Assembly (NCBI GenBank): GCA_910586105.1
Contig: CAJUGU010000045.1
Span: 1 to 27,940 of the forward strand
Direction: 5' to 3'
Length of the DNA stretch: 27,940 nucleotides
From: an uncultured Eubacteriales bacterium
GTDB lineage: Bacteria > Bacillota > Clostridia > Oscillospirales > Butyricicoccaceae
Part shown: positions 24,794-27,940 of the stretch, one piece after another
How positions within the stretch are numbered: position 1 is the first letter of the stretch
How the letters are laid out: each line of letters opens with the position of its first letter
Program-made: the position numbers and the translations under genes
Notes under the pieces: model-generated
The model's input: the letters and a program-made list of their open reading frames with translations, nothing else
What the model was told of the DNA's origin: nothing
Database searches by the model: none

Positions 24794-24848
24794 GTATGAC
24801 ATACATTTCAGGAAGGAGCGTGAAGGGCGAAATTCCGCCCGCAACAAG
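24794..24848 (+). promoter_or_regulatory. uxaC leader: palindrome, distant Shine-Dalgarno and hairpin
   Basis: An 11-bp palindrome GTATG-A-CATAC (24794-24804) precedes AGGAAGGAG (24810-24818). That Shine-Dalgarno is 30 nt from the ATG, too far normally, but GGGCG-AAATTC-CGCCC (24825-24840) can form a 5-bp stem between them and bring the spacing to about 14 nt. No other good start lies behind the Shine-Dalgarno. Confidence 0.4.
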
Positions 24849-26282
24849 ATGAAAAAGTTTATGGACAAGGATTTCCTGCTGGAAACCGAAACCGCAAAGC
24901 ATCTTTACCATGACTATGCAGCCGCGATGCCGCTGGTCGATTATCACTGCCATATCTCCCCGAAGGAGATCTACGAGGACCGCCGGTTTGAAGACCTCGC
25001 GCAGGTCTGGCTGGGCGGGCGCAACCCGGACGGCTCCTACTTCGGCGACCACTACAAGTGGCGCGTGATGCGCTCGAACGGTACCCCGGAAGACTATATC
25101 ACCGGCGGGAAGAGCGGCTATGAGCGTTTCGAGAAGTTTGTGGAAGCGCTCGAAATGGCGATCGGCAACCCGATGTACCACTGGTGCAATCTGGAGCTGC
25201 ACAAGTATTTCGGCATCGACGGCTATCTGAACACCGGCAACTGCAAAGAAATCTGGGACAAGTGCAATGCGATGCTGCAAACCGACCCCAACCTGACCGT
25301 GCGCGGGCTGATCGAGCAGTCGAACGTGGCGTTCATCGGCACGACCGACGACCCGGTCGACACGCTGGAATGGCATGAAAAAATCGCGGCGGACGACTCG
25401 ATCAAGTTCAAAGTCTGTCCGTCCTTCCGCCCGGATAAGGCGATCAATATCAATAAGCCCGGCTTTGCCGAGTATATGGCGGCGCTGGCGAAGAGCGTCG
25501 GCAAGGACCGCCTGGATACGCTGGACGACGTGCGCGCGGCGATTGTGGAACGGCTGGAGTTCTTCGCAAAGGTCGGCTGCCGCGCATCCGACCATGGTCT
25601 GGATTATATCCCGTTCCGTCCGGTCAGCGACGAGGCGGCGAACGCCGCTTACCAGAAGGTCATGAAGGGCGGCGCGGTGACGATCGAGGAAGCGGAAGGC
25701 TATCAGACCGCCATCCTGCTGTGCCTTGGCCGCGCTTACCACCGGCTGGGCATCGTGATGCAGCTGCACTATTCCTGCCTGCGCAATGTAAACGAAAAAA
25801 TGTACGCCAAGCTCGGCCCGGATACCGGCTTCGATATGATCGGCTCGAACGACTGCGCGGGTTGCATCGCGGCCTTCCTGAGCGCGCTGAACGACACGGA
25901 CGAGTGCCCGAAAACGATCCTGTACTCGCTGAACCCGATCGATAACGAGCAGATCGGCACGATCCTCGGCTGCTTCCAGTCGGACGAGACGCCGGGCAAG
26001 ATCCAGCACGGCTCCGCGTGGTGGTTCAACGACACCAAGAGCGGCATGGAGCAGCAGATGAAATCGCTGGCCAATCTGGGCCTGCTGGGCAACTTCGTCG
26101 GGATGCTGACCGACTCGCGGTCCTTCCTGTCGTACACCCGTCACGACTATTTCCGCCGGATCATGTGCAACCTGATCGGCAACTGGGTCGAAAACGGGGA
26201 ATACCCGGCGGACGAGAAGGCGCTCGAAAAGATCGTAAAGGGTATTTGCTATCACAACGCCGTCCGTTACTTCGGCATCTGA
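24849..26282 (+). CDS. uxaC: Uronate isomerase (glucuronate isomerase) UxaC
   Basis: UxaC converts D-glucuronate to D-fructuronate and D-galacturonate to D-tagaturonate, the first step in uronate use. ATG 24849 gives MKKFMDKDFLL, which lines up with the E. coli start MTPFMTEDFLL; the longer frame upstream has no support. Length 477 aa (E. coli 470). Metal-binding H33 and H35 lie in DYHCHISPKEI, as in the amidohydrolase fold; FGDHYKWRVMRSNG, IGNPMYHWCNLEL, TTDDPVDTLEWH and CRASDHGL are family stretches. A short insertion (about GGRNPDGSYF) precedes FGDHYKWR relative to E. coli. It follows the TRAP genes and DUF1877, with an unusual leader. Confidence 0.96.
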   Translation: MKKFMDKDFLLETETAKHLYHDYAAAMPLVDYHCHISPKEIYEDRRFEDLAQVWLGGRNPDGSYFGDHYKWRVMRSNGTPEDYITGGKSGYERFEKFVEALEMAIGNPMYHWCNLELHKYFGIDGYLNTGNCKEIWDKCNAMLQTDPNLTVRGLIEQSNVAFIGTTDDPVDTLEWHEKIAADDSIKFKVCPSFRPDKAININKPGFAEYMAALAKSVGKDRLDTLDDVRAAIVERLEFFAKVGCRASDHGLDYIPFRPVSDEAANAAYQKVMKGGAVTIEEAEGYQTAILLCLGRAYHRLGIVMQLHYSCLRNVNEKMYAKLGPDTGFDMIGSNDCAGCIAAFLSALNDTDECPKTILYSLNPIDNEQIGTILGCFQSDETPGKIQHGSAWWFNDTKSGMEQQMKSLANLGLLGNFVGMLTDSRSFLSYTRHDYFRRIMCNLIGNWVENGEYPADEKALEKIVKGICYHNAVRYFGI

Positions 26283-26317
26283 CGGCAAAGCGGATCGCAG
26301 CGCGGGGCGTAATCGTT

Positions 26318-26430
26318 TGCGCCCTCCCCGCCCGCAGGCGGGAAAAGGGAGTCCAGAGGGACGAGTCCCTCTGGCGCCGCCCCGCGCAGGGGCCGGGATT
26401 CCAAAGGGCAGAGCCCTTTGGCGCCCGCTG
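26318..26430. repeat. Composite palindromic repeat after uxaC (minus orientation)
   Basis: Read on the minus strand: palindrome AAAGGGC-TCT-GCCCTTT (26401-26421 with flanks), GGCCCCTGCGCGGGGC, variant palindrome (26353-26374, arms AGAGGGAC/GTCCCTCT), ACTCCC, and CCCGCC-TGC-GGGCGGG. The same module order as at 11977-12092, with base-paired changes in the second palindrome. Confidence 0.85.
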
Positions 26431-26474
26431 CGGAGGCGATCCGCATAGGGAATGACATTTTCATATCAGCCGAA

Positions 26475-26567
26475 GGCAAACGGTTGAGGCGCCGGGATAA
26501 ACCTCCTTCTCCTGTCACTATCCTGCCCCGGTTCCTCGTGAAACCGTTTGCTCCGGGCTGTTTTTTT
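26475..26567 (+). promoter_or_regulatory. MFS gene leader with two competing folds and a T7 terminator
   Basis: Fold 1: GCAAACGGTT (26476-26485) pairs with AACCGTTTGC (26542-26551), continued by GAGG/CCTC and CCGG/CCGG, leaving a loop of about 30 nt. Fold 2: CGGTT (26529-26533) pairs with AACCG (26542-26546) and GCCC(C)GG (26525-26531) with CCGGGC (26553-26558), ending in T7 (26561-26567). They share bases and exclude one another, as in an attenuator. A mini-frame of 11 codons (26452-26487) ends inside the left arm. A plain terminator after uxaC is the simpler alternative. No known riboswitch class recognised. Confidence 0.5.
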
Positions 26568-26580
26568 GGAGGCAATCGAA

Positions 26581-27774
26581 TTGGGGAAAAGGCATGGAAC
26601 GGAGGAGCAGCGCGAGCTGACGCTGATGCGGGCGGTGTTGTACGCCTTCTTTGTCAGCGGGGCGTCGTCGCAGCCGCTGGGCTCGTTCATCCCGTATTTG
26701 CAGTCGGCCTACGGCTTCAGCTACGACCTGGCGGGCGTGCTGCTGTCGTGCCAGTCGATCGGCAACCTTGCGGCGGTGCTGCTGACGGGCATCCTGCCCG
26801 CGTATCTGGGGCGGAGACGGAGCATCCTGACGACCTCGGTCTGGATGGCGGCGGGATACCTGATCTTCGCGTCAGGGATCGGCGCGCCTGCGGCGCTGAT
26901 CGCGGCGTGCCTGATGACGGGCATTGCGCGGGGCGGCAACTCGAACTTTTCAAACACGATGATGAGTACGCTGACCGAACCGCGGGCGACGCAGGGCTAC
27001 AATCTGGCGCATGGTTGCTTTGCGATCGGGGCGCTGCTGTCGCCGCTGGTGATGATCTTCTGTACGACGCGCTGGCCGGGATACGGCTGGCGGCTGACGG
27101 CCTGCGGGCTGATGCTGCTGGTATGCACGCAGATACTGACATATGCGCGGATGGAACTGCCGCCGGAGACGGCGAAGGCGCGGGGGCTTGGCGGAGTGGA
27201 CCGCAGCTTTTTGCGCGACCGCCGGTTCTGGCTGGGCGGGGCGATGCTGTTTTGCTACATCTCGTCGGAGTACGCGATCATGGGCTGGCTGGTGACGTAT
27301 TTTACGGACACGGGCGTGCTGACCCTACAGCAATCGCAGATGATGAGCAGCCTGCTGTGGCTGGTGATCTTCTGCGGGCGCATGGTGGGGGCGGCGATGT
27401 CGGGCAAGATCCCGGTGCGCCGGCTGCTGCTGGTGGATGGCTTCGGCTTCTTCGCCTTCTTCCTGCTGGTATTTACGAGCCGCACGCCGGGCCTGGTGAT
27501 TGCGGGGATCGTCGGCGTCGGCGTTTTCATGTCGACGATCTACACGTCGGCGTTCTCGCTGGGCAGCGCGGCGATCCGGGGCAACGACCTGGGTTCGGCG
27601 TCTATGAACTTCCTGGGGAGCATTGGCGGGGTGATCACCCCGGCGCTGGTCGGCTTCATTGCGAACCAGCTCGGCATCCAGGCGGGCATGGGGCTCGTCG
27701 TCGCGCTGACGGCGCTGCTGCTGGCGGCAATCCTGCTGAGCGTATACGCGACGCGGGAGCGGGCGCAGGCTTGA
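26581..27774 (+). CDS. Major facilitator superfamily transporter
   Basis: A 397-aa permease with about 12 membrane segments. The start chosen is TTG 26581, which has GGAGG (26568-26572) eight bases upstream; the open frame before it lies in the leader hairpin, and ATG 26626 would cut into the first helix. The loop 2-3 motif YLGRRRS is the MFS signature, and NLAHGCFAIGALLSPLV plus GGVITPALVGFIA resemble the fucose/glucose-type (FHS) branch. Substrate unknown; position after uxaC suggests a sugar or sugar acid. It ends six bases before a new palindromic repeat array. Confidence 0.87.
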   Translation: MGKRHGTEEQRELTLMRAVLYAFFVSGASSQPLGSFIPYLQSAYGFSYDLAGVLLSCQSIGNLAAVLLTGILPAYLGRRRSILTTSVWMAAGYLIFASGIGAPAALIAACLMTGIARGGNSNFSNTMMSTLTEPRATQGYNLAHGCFAIGALLSPLVMIFCTTRWPGYGWRLTACGLMLLVCTQILTYARMELPPETAKARGLGGVDRSFLRDRRFWLGGAMLFCYISSEYAIMGWLVTYFTDTGVLTLQQSQMMSSLLWLVIFCGRMVGAAMSGKIPVRRLLLVDGFGFFAFFLLVFTSRTPGLVIAGIVGVGVFMSTIYTSAFSLGSAAIRGNDLGSASMNFLGSIGGVITPALVGFIANQLGIQAGMGLVVALTALLLAAILLSVYATRERAQA

Positions 27775-27780
27775 GCCGCC

Positions 27781-27940
27781 AAAGGGCTCTGCCCTTTGGA
27801 AACCTGCCCCTCGCCGGGGAGGCGTCCTGCGCGGACGGCGCCAAAGGGCTCTGCCCTTTGGAAACCTGCCCCTCGCCGGGGAGGCGTCCTGCGCGGACGG
27901 CGCCAAAGGGCTCTGCCCTTTGGAAACCCGCCCCCTCGCC
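27781..27940. repeat. 62-bp tandem palindromic repeats running off the contig
   Basis: Units start at 27781, 27843 and 27905; the first two are identical, the third is cut by the window end and has the longer CCCCC stem start. Each holds AAAGGGC-TCT-GCCCTTT, CCCC-TCGCC-GGGG and GTCC-TGCGC-GGAC. They differ from the unit at 4281 at two positions of 62. Confidence 0.9.

Noticed and set aside
24591..26288. Minus-strand 565-codon frame opposite uxaC
   Set aside because: Antisense shadow of a conserved gene, no recognisable domain and no ribosome binding site.
26475..26567. Known riboswitch or T-box
   Set aside because: I could not find the conserved cores of TPP, cobalamin, ZTP, fluoride, c-di-GMP or T-box elements on either strand; kept only as an unassigned attenuator.

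Overview
The window is a GC-rich contig from an anaerobic Firmicute, most likely a gut-type Clostridia/Oscillospirales genome. This is inferred from Firmicute-style AGGAGG ribosome binding sites, clean TTGACA/TATAAT promoters, diderm-independent lipoprotein SBPs, a LacI/GntR sugar-acid regulon and the housekeeping gene set. No rRNA, tRNA, phage, transposase or CRISPR was seen. The first 20 bases are a residual Illumina adapter, and both contig ends lie in the same palindromic repeat family, so the assembly probably broke in these repeats.

Left part (1-11.2 kb, mostly + strand): a small lipoprotein divergent from mfd (transcription-repair coupling factor); a 370-bp gene-free block of nested palindromic repeats; a 633-aa SUKH (SMI1/KNR4) protein with a helical middle and an LRR-like tail; prfB (release factor 2, without the usual programmed frameshift); and a SWIM-zinc-finger SNF2 ATPase ending in a 16-bp hairpin shared with the convergent HAD phosphatase.

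Middle part (11.2-19.5 kb, - strand): HAD hydrolase; then a transcription unit reading tctC-tctB-tctA-yiaK (tripartite tricarboxylate transporter plus a 2,3-diketo-L-gulonate reductase-like enzyme), preceded by a LacI regulator. The tctC promoter has consensus boxes and a LacI-type operator on its start site, a second matched operator lies 143 bp upstream, and a related site lies at the lacI promoter. Next come truA and an overlapping metallophosphoesterase gene.

Right part (19.5-27.9 kb, + strand): a GntR/FCD regulator, a TRAP transporter dctPQM whose promoter has an imperfect palindrome in its spacer, a DUF1877 protein, uronate isomerase uxaC, and an MFS permease behind a leader that can form two competing RNA structures, one ending in a T7 tract. 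Together the TTT, YiaK, TRAP, UxaC and MFS genes suggest a locus for uptake and first-step catabolism of sugar acids (uronates, ketogulonates); the later enzymes are not in the window.

The most unusual feature is a modular repeat family in at least six intergenic places (1-52, 4281-4607, about 11.98-12.09 kb, 23.94-24.07 kb, 26.32-26.43 kb, 27.78 kb to the end). Its members differ in sequence but nearly always change both arms of a stem together.
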